64,000 bases of DNA. Origin: Nocardioides marinus (lineage in GTDB: Bacteria > Pseudomonadota > Alphaproteobacteria > Rhodobacterales > Rhodobacteraceae). The DNA lies in contig JAHVJD010000002.1 in assembly GCA_019801415.1 (NCBI GenBank), forward strand, positions 124,001 through 188,000. The letters run 5' to 3'. Shown in pieces: positions 27,208 through 36,154 of this stretch. Positions within the stretch are counted from its first letter, which is position 1. Each line of letters opens with the position of its first letter. The notes under the pieces are model-generated. The model was given only the letters and a program-made list of their open reading frames with translations. It was not told the origin of the DNA and searched no databases. The position numbers were made by a program, and so were the translations under genes.

Positions 27208-27684
27208 CTATTCTGCAGGCCAACGCGCCACGGGAAGTTTGCGCGCAATCCACCCTGGCCCCTCTGCCGAGCCCAGCATGCCTTCGGCGACATCGACCAC
27301 GTTGCTGAATCCCATATCCGCGAGGAGCCGCGCCTGTCGGGCGGAGCGCACTCCGCGCGCACAAATCAGCGCCACCGGCGCGTGTTTGTCTCCGCCCAAG
27401 GCGGCAAGCAGCTGCGGCGCAAAATCAGCACGCCGCATGTCGATCTGGTGGCTATCCAGAGGAACGCCCGTGGCCCGCCATTCCTTTGGCGTCCGGACAT
27501 CGACCAGGGTAAGGGCACCAGCCTGCGTTGCCGAAAACGCCTGCGCCGCGCCAAGCTTGGGCTGTTCAGGAGAGTTCGGGCGCTGCCAAAGCGCATAGCC
27601 CGCACCGGCCACGACTGTTGCAAGGCCGAGCACGAGCACCCGACGCCGCGACCAGCCGGTGCCATCATCACCTCTCGTGTTCAT
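27208..27684 (-). CDS. Membrane-anchored rhodanese-like protein
   Basis: A 158-residue protein with an N-terminal membrane segment preceded by WSRRRVLVLG (residues 11-34), suggesting a periplasmic anchored protein or Tat substrate. A single rhodanese domain follows: VDVRTPKEW near residue 61 and active-site loop CARGVRSA with C108. Rhodaneses move sulfane sulfur to thiol or cyanide acceptors. ATG 27684 with GGAGAG upstream is preferred over ATG 27696. It is convergent with opgH and alone. A link to the sox system is possible but only by function, not by position. Confidence 0.82.
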   Translation of the reverse strand: MNTRGDDGTGWSRRRVLVLGLATVVAGAGYALWQRPNSPEQPKLGAAQAFSATQAGALTLVDVRTPKEWRATGVPLDSHQIDMRRADFAPQLLAALGGDKHAPVALICARGVRSARQARLLADMGFSNVVDVAEGMLGSAEGPGWIARKLPVARWPAE

Positions 27685-27975
27685 GTCTCTCTCCATTGCC
27701 GCCCCGGACGGACGTTTGCGGATGTCCCGCCACGCCCCCCCTCCCAAGTAGTAGCCGCCACACCCCGGCCAATCACCAAAAACAGGCATTTTCGGGCGGT
27801 CAAGTTCTTGTTATTGCGCCAACGCACCCCAATTATGCCGATGACAAGCGTCCGGCTTGCACGATGGCCTGCGGCATTCCGACCGCAGCATGAGCAGCAA
27901 GGGTGGTTCTGAGCGCGAAAATCGCTTAGCACTGACCAAAAACAAGACGCGCGAAAACCGACAGGAGACCTGCAC

Positions 27976-30837
27976 GTGTCCCTTTTCCTGATTGCGGCCC
28001 TGCCCTTTCTCGGAGCCGTTTTCCCAGCGCTATTGATCCGCGCTGGACGTAACGCCGCGGCCTCTGCCGCAGGTTTCACCACTCTTTTGGCCTTTGTCGG
28101 GCTGATGCTGCACATCCCCGCAGTCTTCCGCGGCGATACCGTGCAAGCAAGCATAGACTGGCTGCCGGCATTGGGTCTGAACGCCAATTTCTTTCTGGAC
28201 GGCCTCGGCTTCCTGTTTGCCGCGATGATCCTCGGCATCGGGCTTCTGATCATCCTCTACGCCCGTTTTTACCTTTCGCGCGAAGACCCGATGGGGCAGT
28301 TCTTTTGCTACCTGCTGCTGTTCCAGGGCGCTATGGTTGGCATAGTTTTGTCCGACAACATATTGCTTTTACTGGTTTTCTGGGAGCTAACCTCGCTAAG
28401 CTCCTTCCTCCTTATCGGCTATTGGAAACATCTCCCCGAAGGGCGCCAGGGCGCGCGTATGGCGCTCGCCGTCACCGGCTCCGGCGGCCTGGCGATGATC
28501 GCAGGCATGCTGATGCTTGGGCACATCGTCGGCTCCTACGATCTCAGCGTGATCCTGCAAAACAAGGACGCGATTCAAGCCTCGCCGCTGTACCTGCCCG
28601 CACTGATCCTGATCCTGCTGGGCTGTTTCACCAAATCCGCGCAGTTCCCGTTCCATTTCTGGCTGCCACATGCGATGGCGGCGCCGACACCGGTTTCCGC
28701 CTACCTGCACTCGGCAACGATGGTGAAGGCCGGTCTGTTCCTGATGGCGCGGCTGTGGCCGGTTCTGGCCGGCACGCCGGAGTGGTTCTACATCGTCGCA
28801 ACCACCGGATTGGTGACCATGCTGGTGGGCGCCATGATTGCGTTGTTCAAGGACGATCTCAAAGCGCTTTTGGCCTTTTCCACCGTCAGCCACCTGGGCC
28901 TGATCACCATGCTGTTGGGCTTTGGGACCAAGATTGCTGCGGTGGTGGCCGTGTTCCACATCATCAACCACGCAACGTTCAAGGCGGCGCTGTTCATGAC
29001 CGCCGGCATCGTCGATCACGAAGCCGGAACCCGCGACATCAAACGTCTGGGTGGGCTGCGACACCTGATGCCTGTCACCTTTGCCATCGGTACGGTGGCG
29101 GCGCTGTCGATGGCAGGCATTCCGCCGCTCAATGGCTTTCTGTCCAAGGAAATGATGCTGGAAGAAGCGGCTCATACCACCTGGTACGGCTCCGCTCTGC
29201 TGGTGCCGGTTCTCGTCACCGTGGCGGCGCTGTTTTCTGCCGCCTATTCGTTCCGCTTCATCGCCCATGTCTTCCTTGGCCCCAAGCGTGACGACTATCC
29301 CGGGCACCCACATGACCCGAATACCGGCATGTGGATCGGGCCAGCTTTCCTGGTCACCTTGGTGGTGTTGATCGGCCTCGCCTCAGCCAAGATCGCCGGG
29401 CCGCTGGTGGCGACGGCTGCCGGTGCCGTGATCGGCGGCGGCGAGCTGCCTTATTACTCGCTCAAGCTGTGGCACGGGCTGACACCGGCGCTCTACATGT
29501 CGATTGTCGCCGTCATCGGTGGTGTGGTGTTCCTCGCGCTGCACGCCCAACTCACACGGATCTGGACTGCACTGCCGCGCCCCGAAGCCAAGCAGATCTT
29601 CGAAGCCCTGGTCCGTGCCCTGACCCGCACGGCGCGGGTGGTGACGGACGGGCTGCACAATGGTGCGTTGACGCGATACGCGGCGATCATGGTGACCTTC
29701 ACGGTGATCATCGGCTATGCCGCCTACCGGGGCGGTACGCTGGGCGCCGCCACGCGTGAAATGCAGACGGCCGGGCTGCTGCCCGTTGTCGGGTGGTTCG
29801 CTCTCGTCGTGTCCACGCTTTTCATCGTAGCAAAGCACCGCAACCGCCTGGTTGCCTTGGTGTTGATCGGTGTCGTCGGTCTCGTCGTCTCGATGGCGTT
29901 CAACTATCTCTCGGCACCGGATCTGGCCCTGACGCAGATCTCGGTCGAAGTGGTTACCATCATCCTGATGCTTCTGGCGCTGAATTTCATGCCCAAGGAA
30001 ACCCCGGTCGAGACGCCGTTGCCCACCCGTCTGCGGGATGGTGCGATCTCGGTGGTCGCCGGTCTGGGCGCAGGTGGTCTGATCTACGCCCTGATGATGC
30101 GCGATTTCGCCTTCCCGACGATCTCGGACTACCACCTGGCCAATTCGTACAAGGGCGGTGGCGGCACCAATGTGGTCAACGTGATCCTTGTGGATTTCCG
30201 CGGCTATGACACGTTCGGTGAAATCATCGTTCTTGGCATCGCCGCGATGGTGATCTTTGCCCTCACCGAGGCCGTGCTGAACAGCCGGGTGCGCGCCTAT
30301 CTCCTGAACCGCAAACCCGATCTGCCGCAGGCTGGCGACGCGCACCCGCTGATGATGGTCGTGGCAACACGGGTGATGATGCCGCTGGCACTGATGGTGG
30401 CGGCCTACATCTTCTTCCGTGGGCACAACCTGCCGGGCGGTGGCTTCATCGCCGGTCTCATCGCCGCCATTGCCATCATCATGCAGTACATGGCCTCCGG
30501 CTTTGGCTGGGCAACCGAGCGGCAGCGCTACCCGTATCATGCGATCATCGGGTCAGGCGTATTGATTGCCGCCGCCACCGGCATGGGCGCCTGGTTCAAT
30601 GGCATGCCCTTCCTGACCAGCGCCTTTGGATACATCCATTGGGAACCGCTGGAGGAATTTGAATGGGCCACCGCGGCGCTGTTCGATCTTGGCGTCTTCC
30701 TCGCCGTGGTCGGGGCGGTGCTGTTGGCACTTGAAAGCCTGTCGCGCTTTGCCTGGCAACCCGGCATCAGCTCCGAACATGCAATGGACATCAACCCGGC
30801 ACGCGACGAAGCGGCCAAGACCGGGACGGAGGGATAA
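27976..30837 (+). CDS. mrpA: Na+/H+ antiporter subunit A, fused MrpA-MrpB
   Basis: A 953-residue membrane protein with some 24 helices. The N-terminal two thirds match MrpA/NuoL-like subunits (WELTSLSSFLLIGYW, HFWLPHAMAAPTPVSAYLHS, lysine and histidine residues of the proton path). From about residue 790 a MrpB domain follows (RVMMPLALMVAAYIFFRGHN, LPGGGFIAGL). This A-B fusion is the group 2 arrangement of alphaproteobacteria (PhaAB). The GTG start at 27976 follows AGGAGA. The complex exports Na+ or K+ in exchange for protons. It is first in a six-gene operon with very short gaps. Confidence 0.95.
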   Translation: MSLFLIAALPFLGAVFPALLIRAGRNAAASAAGFTTLLAFVGLMLHIPAVFRGDTVQASIDWLPALGLNANFFLDGLGFLFAAMILGIGLLIILYARFYLSREDPMGQFFCYLLLFQGAMVGIVLSDNILLLLVFWELTSLSSFLLIGYWKHLPEGRQGARMALAVTGSGGLAMIAGMLMLGHIVGSYDLSVILQNKDAIQASPLYLPALILILLGCFTKSAQFPFHFWLPHAMAAPTPVSAYLHSATMVKAGLFLMARLWPVLAGTPEWFYIVATTGLVTMLVGAMIALFKDDLKALLAFSTVSHLGLITMLLGFGTKIAAVVAVFHIINHATFKAALFMTAGIVDHEAGTRDIKRLGGLRHLMPVTFAIGTVAALSMAGIPPLNGFLSKEMMLEEAAHTTWYGSALLVPVLVTVAALFSAAYSFRFIAHVFLGPKRDDYPGHPHDPNTGMWIGPAFLVTLVVLIGLASAKIAGPLVATAAGAVIGGGELPYYSLKLWHGLTPALYMSIVAVIGGVVFLALHAQLTRIWTALPRPEAKQIFEALVRALTRTARVVTDGLHNGALTRYAAIMVTFTVIIGYAAYRGGTLGAATREMQTAGLLPVVGWFALVVSTLFIVAKHRNRLVALVLIGVVGLVVSMAFNYLSAPDLALTQISVEVVTIILMLLALNFMPKETPVETPLPTRLRDGAISVVAGLGAGGLIYALMMRDFAFPTISDYHLANSYKGGGGTNVVNVILVDFRGYDTFGEIIVLGIAAMVIFALTEAVLNSRVRAYLLNRKPDLPQAGDAHPLMMVVATRVMMPLALMVAAYIFFRGHNLPGGGFIAGLIAAIAIIMQYMASGFGWATERQRYPYHAIIGSGVLIAAATGMGAWFNGMPFLTSAFGYIHWEPLEEFEWATAALFDLGVFLAVVGAVLLALESLSRFAWQPGISSEHAMDINPARDEAAKTGTEG

Positions 30838-30839
30838 CA

Positions 30840-31193
30840 ATGGAACTTCTCGTCGCCTCGGCCGTGGGCATCCTGACCGCGGCCGGTATCTATCTGATCC
30901 TGCGTCGCCGCAGTTTCCCGGTGATCCTGGGCCTGTCGCTGCTGACCTATGCAGTCAACGTGTTTCTGTTCGCCTCAGGACGTCTGATGTCCGGCGCGCC
31001 ACCGATCCTCAACAAATACGAGGAGGTTCTGTACACGGATCCGTTGCCGCAGGCGCTGGTGCTGACCGCGATCGTAATTTCCTTCGGCATGACCGCGGTG
31101 GTGGTGATGATTGCGCTTGGCGCCTATCTGTCGTCGCGCGATGATCGTACCGCCCTCAACGCAGAACCCGAGGGATCCGGAGGCGACGCATAA
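30840..31193 (+). CDS. mrpC: Na+/H+ antiporter subunit MrpC
   Basis: A 117-residue NuoK-like protein with three helices (about residues 2-22, 27-47, 66-92) and the motif DPLPQALVLTAIVI typical of MrpC. Starts two bases after the mrpA stop and overlaps mrpD by one base (TAATG). The charged C-terminal tail is cytoplasmic. Required for assembly and ion coupling of the Mrp complex. Confidence 0.95.
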   Translation: MELLVASAVGILTAAGIYLILRRRSFPVILGLSLLTYAVNVFLFASGRLMSGAPPILNKYEEVLYTDPLPQALVLTAIVISFGMTAVVVMIALGAYLSSRDDRTALNAEPEGSGGDA

Positions 31194-32725
31194 TGGACCA
31201 CTTGCTGATTGCCCCGGTTGTGCTGCCGGCCCTGGTGGCGCCCTTCATCATCATGGCGGTGCGCCACCACATCGACCTGCAGCGAATTTTCTCGGTCGCC
31301 AGCGCCGTTTTGCTGGCCGCGATCTCGGTGACACTGGCGGCGAAGGCCGCCGACGGCAGCGTTTACGTCTACGAGCTGGGTGACTGGCCTGCCCCCTTTG
31401 GCATCGTGCTGGTTCTGGATCGTCTGTCCGGCATGATGATCGTGCTGACCGCCCTGCTGGCATTGCCAGTTCTGCTCTACGCAATCGGGTCCGGCTGGGA
31501 CACCCGCGGCAGCAACTTCCATGCGCTGTTCCAATTTCAGCTGATGGGCATCATGGGCGCCTTCCTGACGGGCGACGCCTTCAACCTTTTCGTATTTTTC
31601 GAAGTCCTCCTCATCGCCTCTTACGGCCTGATGATCCACTCCGGGGGCACCCGCCGCTTTCAGGCAGGCGTTCAATACGTTGTATTCAACCTCCTTGGGT
31701 CTACCCTGTTCCTGTTCGCGCTTGGCACGCTCTATGCCGTGACGGGCACGCTGAATATGGCCGATCTCGCCGTGAAGGTCGCCCAGACCCCTGCCGAGGA
31801 AACCGCCTTGCTGCGCGTCGCCGCAGTGCTCCTGTTGCTGGTCTTCGCAATCAAGGCAGCCCTGCTGCCGTTGCACTTCTGGTTGCCCTCCGCCTACGCC
31901 AACGCGCCGATGCCGGTCGCCGCACTTTTTGCCATCATGACAAAGGTCGGTGCCTATTCGATTCTGCGGATCTACACGCTGGTGTTCGGTCCAGAAGTTG
32001 AAGCGACCAATGGGCTGACGCAAAGCTGGCTCCTGCCCGCGGCGCTGCTGACCCTTCTCGCCGGGGCAATCGGTGTGCTGGGTTCGCGCAAGCTGGGGCG
32101 CCTTGCGGCGTTCGGCGCGATCTCCTCCATGGGGACATTGCTGATTGCAATCTCCCTGTTCACCCCTGCTGCCACGGCTGCCGCGCTCTATTATCTGGTC
32201 CATTCGACCCTGGCGGCCGCACTTCTGTTTCTGGTCGCGGATCTGGTCATCGAGCGCCAGGGACGCTGGATCCTGCCACAGCTGCCGATGCCGCAAACCG
32301 GATTGATCTCGGCGCTGTTCTTTGCCGCGGCCATCGCGCTGGCAGGCATGCCGCCTCTGTCGGGTTTCCTGGGCAAGCTTCTGGTGCTGGACGCCACCCG
32401 AAACGACACGATGGCGACCTGGATCTGGGGCGTCATACTGGTGGGCTCGCTCATCACCATCCTGGGGATGGCGCGTGCCGGCTCGCAACTGTTCTGGAAG
32501 GGGCACGGCTTGCCGCAGGAAACCGCGGATGAACCGGGGGAAGTGCCCGCTGTGGCCGCACCTGTTGCCCAGCTGCCCTTCGTTGCCTGCTTCGGCCTGC
32601 TGTTCGGACTGGTGGTGCTGACAGTCTTTGCCGGACCGGCAACCCGCTATGCCGAGGCCACTGCTGCGCAACTCTTCACGCCGACGGCCTATATCGAAAC
32701 CGTACTTGGCACGGAGGCCGAATGA
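31193..32725 (+). CDS. mrpD: Na+/H+ antiporter subunit MrpD
   Basis: A 510-residue NuoM/NuoN-like subunit with about 14 helices. The proton-channel motifs include FVFFEVLLIASYGLMIHSGG with the conserved glutamate, and AIKAALLPLHFWLPSAYANA with the conserved lysine. A low-complexity cytoplasmic stretch near residues 440-460 (ADEPGEVPAVAAP) precedes the last helix. Overlaps mrpC by one base and mrpE by four (ATGA). Confidence 0.95.
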   Translation: MDHLLIAPVVLPALVAPFIIMAVRHHIDLQRIFSVASAVLLAAISVTLAAKAADGSVYVYELGDWPAPFGIVLVLDRLSGMMIVLTALLALPVLLYAIGSGWDTRGSNFHALFQFQLMGIMGAFLTGDAFNLFVFFEVLLIASYGLMIHSGGTRRFQAGVQYVVFNLLGSTLFLFALGTLYAVTGTLNMADLAVKVAQTPAEETALLRVAAVLLLLVFAIKAALLPLHFWLPSAYANAPMPVAALFAIMTKVGAYSILRIYTLVFGPEVEATNGLTQSWLLPAALLTLLAGAIGVLGSRKLGRLAAFGAISSMGTLLIAISLFTPAATAAALYYLVHSTLAAALLFLVADLVIERQGRWILPQLPMPQTGLISALFFAAAIALAGMPPLSGFLGKLLVLDATRNDTMATWIWGVILVGSLITILGMARAGSQLFWKGHGLPQETADEPGEVPAVAAPVAQLPFVACFGLLFGLVVLTVFAGPATRYAEATAAQLFTPTAYIETVLGTEAE

Positions 32726-33219
32726 ACTTGTTTCGCCGCCTGTTTCCGCACCCGCTGCTCACCCTGCTGCTGACCGTAACGTGGCTTTTGCTGGTCAACG
32801 GCTGGTCACTGAACTCGCTTTTGTTCGGCTTGGGACTGGGGATAATGATCCCCTTTCTGACCCAGGCCTATTGGCCGAACCGCCCGCGGCTGAGCCGCCC
32901 CTTGAAGGTGATTGAATATGTTCTGGTGGTTCTGGCGGACATCGTGCAGGCCAATATCATCGTTGCCCGCATCGTCCTGTTCAAACCCAATGCCGAACGC
33001 CGCCCCAACTGGATCACCATCCCGCTGGACCTGAAAACGCCCGAAGCGATCACCGCCCTTGCGGGGACCATCACCATGACCCCCGGGACACTGTCCGCAG
33101 ATGTCTCGGACGAAGGCCACACGCTGCTTGTCCACTGCCTTGATGCGCCAAATCCGGAAGCGGTGCGTGCCGAAATCAAGGAGCGCTACGAACACCGCCT
33201 GAGGGAGATCTTCGAATGA
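32722..33219 (+). CDS. mrpE: Na+/H+ antiporter subunit MrpE
   Basis: A 165-residue protein with two N-terminal hydrophobic stretches (about residues 12-50) and one near 65-85, then a soluble domain with MTPGTLSADVSDEGHTLLVH, the MrpE signature. MrpE has no complex I counterpart. Its four-base overlaps with mrpD and mrpF indicate coupled translation. Confidence 0.94.
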   Translation: MNLFRRLFPHPLLTLLLTVTWLLLVNGWSLNSLLFGLGLGIMIPFLTQAYWPNRPRLSRPLKVIEYVLVVLADIVQANIIVARIVLFKPNAERRPNWITIPLDLKTPEAITALAGTITMTPGTLSADVSDEGHTLLVHCLDAPNPEAVRAEIKERYEHRLREIFE

Positions 33220-33485
33220 TCGGAATTGCCACCTATTTCGCCTTTGGCTGTTTCGCGCTGGCGCTGTTGATGAACCTCTGGAAGATCGTCACGGCGCCCG
33301 ATGTCGCCGACCGCATTCTGGCGCTGGATACCATGTTCATAAACGCGATCGCCCTGATGGTGCTTTATGGCCTGGCTCTGGGGAGCGCGATTTTCTTCGA
33401 GGCCGCCATGATCATCGCGATGCTCGGCTTCGTGTCCACAGTGGCTTATGCGCGCTTCATCCTGCGCGGAAACATCATCGAGTGA
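33216..33485 (+). CDS. mrpF: Na+/H+ antiporter subunit MrpF
   Basis: An 89-residue protein of three helices. The motif APDVADRILALDTM between helices 1 and 2 is diagnostic, with the aspartate that matters for transport. Starts within the mrpE stop (ATGA) and ends nine bases before mrpG. Confidence 0.94.
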   Translation: MIGIATYFAFGCFALALLMNLWKIVTAPDVADRILALDTMFINAIALMVLYGLALGSAIFFEAAMIIAMLGFVSTVAYARFILRGNIIE

Positions 33486-33494
33486 GGGGCGGAC

Positions 33495-33893
33495 ATGGAC
33501 AGCCTGTTTGAATTTCTGGTTTCAGCCTTTCTGGTGATCGCCGGCATTTTCGGCATCGTCGGCTCCTTCGGGCTGCTCAAGCTCGACGACCCGATGTCCC
33601 GTCTGCACGCCCCCACAAAGGCCACTACTCTGGGTGTGGGCGGTGTGCTGTTGGCGTCAATGCTGAACGCGGCGGCCTTTGGCGAATACTTCTCGATGCA
33701 TGAGCTGATGATCACGCTGTTTTTGTTCCTGACGGCGCCGATCACCGCTCATTTCATCGCAAAGGTCCATATCCACCGGCAGGAGACCCGTGAAACCATG
33801 CCCGCCGCCGGGGAAGACGATCATTGGGCGACCCATGACACCCCCGAAGACGAGGAACGCCGCAACGCCGCCGCAGATCCCGCAGATCTCTGA
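33495..33893 (+). CDS. mrpG: Na+/H+ antiporter subunit MrpG
   Basis: A 132-residue protein with three helices and the family motif LLKLDDPMSRLHAPTKATTL after the first helix. The hydrophilic tail from about residue 92 is histidine- and acid-rich (EDDHWATHDTPEDEE), common in this position. Last gene of the mrp operon; the selD fusion starts 30 bases later and may be read through. Confidence 0.94.
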   Translation: MDSLFEFLVSAFLVIAGIFGIVGSFGLLKLDDPMSRLHAPTKATTLGVGGVLLASMLNAAAFGEYFSMHELMITLFLFLTAPITAHFIAKVHIHRQETRETMPAAGEDDHWATHDTPEDEERRNAAADPADL

Positions 33894-33923
33894 GGCCCGC
33901 AGCACAGAAAGACTGAGCACGCC

Positions 33924-36098
33924 ATGCACGCCCCTCCTCTGCCCCTGACCCGTGACCTGGTGCTGATCGGCGGCGGCCATAGCCATGCGCTGGTGCTGCG
34001 CAAATGGGCGATGAAACCCTTGCCCGGGGCCCGGCTGACCCTGATCAACCCCGGGCCTTGCGCGCCCTACTCGGGAATGCTGCCCGGGTTTGTTGCAGGT
34101 CATTATCGCCGCGAGGAGCTGGACATAGACCTCGTCTGCCTCGCACGATTTGCAGGTGCCCGCATCATATTGGGAGCCGCGGAGCATATCGATACGGTGC
34201 AGCAACGCGTGCATGTGCGGGGACGCGCGCCGATTGCCTATGACGTCGCTTCCATCGACATCGGGATCACCTCGGACATGCCTGACCTGCCGGGCTTTGC
34301 CGACCATGCGACCCCGGCGAAACCCCTGGATGATTTTGCGGCCCGGTGGCGACAGTTCCGCGAAGAAAGCGGTCCCGCACATGTGGCAGTGATCGGTGGC
34401 GGCATTGCTGGAACGGAGCTTGTCCTGGCGATGGCGCATGCCTTGAAATCCCGCGGGCGACTTGCGCAGGCGACGTTGATCGACAGCGACAAGGCGCTGG
34501 CGACGGTCAATGATCAAGCTCGGCAAACCCTGCGGCGCGCCATGAGCGCTCTGGGTGTGCGGTTGGAGGAATACGCCTCGGTCGCGCGGATCGAGAAAGA
34601 TCACATCCGGTTGCAGGACGGCCGCGAGATCCTGTCGGACTTCACCACCGGGGCCGCGGGTGCCCTGCCCTACGGCTGGCTGGAGAACAGCGGACTGGAC
34701 TTGCAGGACGGGTTCATCCGCGTAGGCCCGACGTTGAAAAGTTCGGCTGCCAATCTGTTTGCGGTCGGCGATTGTGCCCACATGGATCACGCACCTCGCC
34801 CCAAGGCCGGGGTGTACGCCGTGCGCCAGGCCCCCGTCTTATTTCACAACTTGCGGGCCAGCCTGACGGGCGACCCGCTGCGCGCATATCATCCGCAAAA
34901 GGACTACTTGAAACTCGTCTCTCTGGGGGAACGTCAGGCCTTGGCCGAGCGCTTCGGCCGCAGCTTCAGCGGTCCATTGATGTGGCGATGGAAGAACCGG
35001 ATCGACCAGAGCTTCATGGAACAATTCCGCGTGCTGCCAGCCATGGAGCCGCCGGAACTACCCGCCGAGCATACTGTTGGCATGGCGGAAGCCTTGGGAG
35101 ACAAGCCATTGTGCGGAGGGTGCGGCGCCAAAGTTGGCCGCGGTGCTCTGTGGTCGGCTCTGGGCGGCATCAAGACAGCGGAACGGGAGGACATCACCCC
35201 CTTGCCCGGTGATGACGCAGCACTGTTGTCTACGGGCGGGGCCCGACAAGTGATATCGACAGATCATCTTCGCAGCTTCTGCACTGACCCTGCGATGATG
35301 ACCCGGATCTCGGCGGTGCATGCACTGGGAGACATTTGGGCCATGGGCGCCGAACCGCAAGCGGCGACTGTGAACGTCATCCTCCCCCGCATGTCCCCAG
35401 AGCTTCAGACCCGCAGCCTGGCTGAAATCATGGCGGTCGCCAGCGACGTCTTTACCACGGCAGGTGCCGCGATTGTGGGCGGTCATACCTCCATCGGGGA
35501 TGAGTTGACGATCGGTTTCACCGTGACCGGTCTCTGCCCCAAAGCGCCCATCACGCTCGCAGGCAGCCGCCCCGGTGACGCCCTGATCCTGACCAAGCCG
35601 ATCGGCTCCGGGGTGCTGATGGCGGCCGAGATGGCCGGCAAGGCAAATGGCGCCTGGGTGGCCAGCGCGTGGCAGCAGATGTGCCAACCGCAAGACATCG
35701 CCTCTCAGATCTTGAGACCTGCGTGCCATGCAATGACCGATGTGACGGGCTTTGGCCTGATAGGCCATCTTCTGGGCATCTGCGAGGCCTCATCTGTTGG
35801 TGCAGAGGTGTTCACCGGCCAGGTTCCCCTGATCCAGGGAGCCAAGACTTTGGCTGAAGCCGGGATCCGCTCTTCGCTTTTCGGCGCAAATCAAAGGGCC
35901 ACCCCCGAACTGGTGACGCGCGGCTGGAAAGAGCTGCTGTTCGACCCGCAAACCGCCGGTGGTCTGCTGGCAGCCGTGCCCGCCTCCGATGCCCCGGCGC
36001 TTCTCGGCCAGTTGAAGGACGCGGGATACCCGGCGGCAATCATCGGCCGGACCAATGCCGTTGCCGGCGCGATCACCTTGAGCGAGGGACATCCCTGA
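33924..36098 (+). CDS. selD: Oxidoreductase-selenophosphate synthase fusion (SelD)
   Basis: A 724-residue two-domain protein. Residues 1 to about 370 are an FAD/NAD(P)-dependent pyridine nucleotide-disulfide oxidoreductase (LVLIGGGHSHALVL, VIGGGIAGTELVLAM, NLFAVGDCAHMD). From about residue 385 it is SelD, which makes selenophosphate from selenide and ATP: CGGCGAKVG with the catalytic Cys (coded TGC, not UGA) and lysine, PGDDAALLSTGG, ISAVHALGDIWAMGA and VTGFGLIGHL. The fusion suggests the flavin domain supplies reduced selenium or reductant to SelD. Convergent with mnmH, which consumes selenophosphate. No selA or selB is in the window. Confidence 0.94.
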   Translation: MHAPPLPLTRDLVLIGGGHSHALVLRKWAMKPLPGARLTLINPGPCAPYSGMLPGFVAGHYRREELDIDLVCLARFAGARIILGAAEHIDTVQQRVHVRGRAPIAYDVASIDIGITSDMPDLPGFADHATPAKPLDDFAARWRQFREESGPAHVAVIGGGIAGTELVLAMAHALKSRGRLAQATLIDSDKALATVNDQARQTLRRAMSALGVRLEEYASVARIEKDHIRLQDGREILSDFTTGAAGALPYGWLENSGLDLQDGFIRVGPTLKSSAANLFAVGDCAHMDHAPRPKAGVYAVRQAPVLFHNLRASLTGDPLRAYHPQKDYLKLVSLGERQALAERFGRSFSGPLMWRWKNRIDQSFMEQFRVLPAMEPPELPAEHTVGMAEALGDKPLCGGCGAKVGRGALWSALGGIKTAEREDITPLPGDDAALLSTGGARQVISTDHLRSFCTDPAMMTRISAVHALGDIWAMGAEPQAATVNVILPRMSPELQTRSLAEIMAVASDVFTTAGAAIVGGHTSIGDELTIGFTVTGLCPKAPITLAGSRPGDALILTKPIGSGVLMAAEMAGKANGAWVASAWQQMCQPQDIASQILRPACHAMTDVTGFGLIGHLLGICEASSVGAEVFTGQVPLIQGAKTLAEAGIRSSLFGANQRATPELVTRGWKELLFDPQTAGGLLAAVPASDAPALLGQLKDAGYPAAIIGRTNAVAGAITLSEGHP

Positions 36099-36154
36099 TC
36101 GCAACGGTCCAGAATATCATTGAGACCGGAAGTCGAGATCAGCCGAGAGGCGCC

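Noticed and set aside
27685-27975. Regulatory RNA or riboswitch before mrpA
   Set aside because: The 291-base gap shows no stable conserved-looking fold or terminator; only an ordinary promoter region is needed.
31124-32671. 515-codon minus-strand open frame
   Set aside because: Antisense to mrpD; Gln/His/Arg-rich translation without motifs. Similar antisense frames oppose mrpA, fadJ, clpX and dmdB-like genes.
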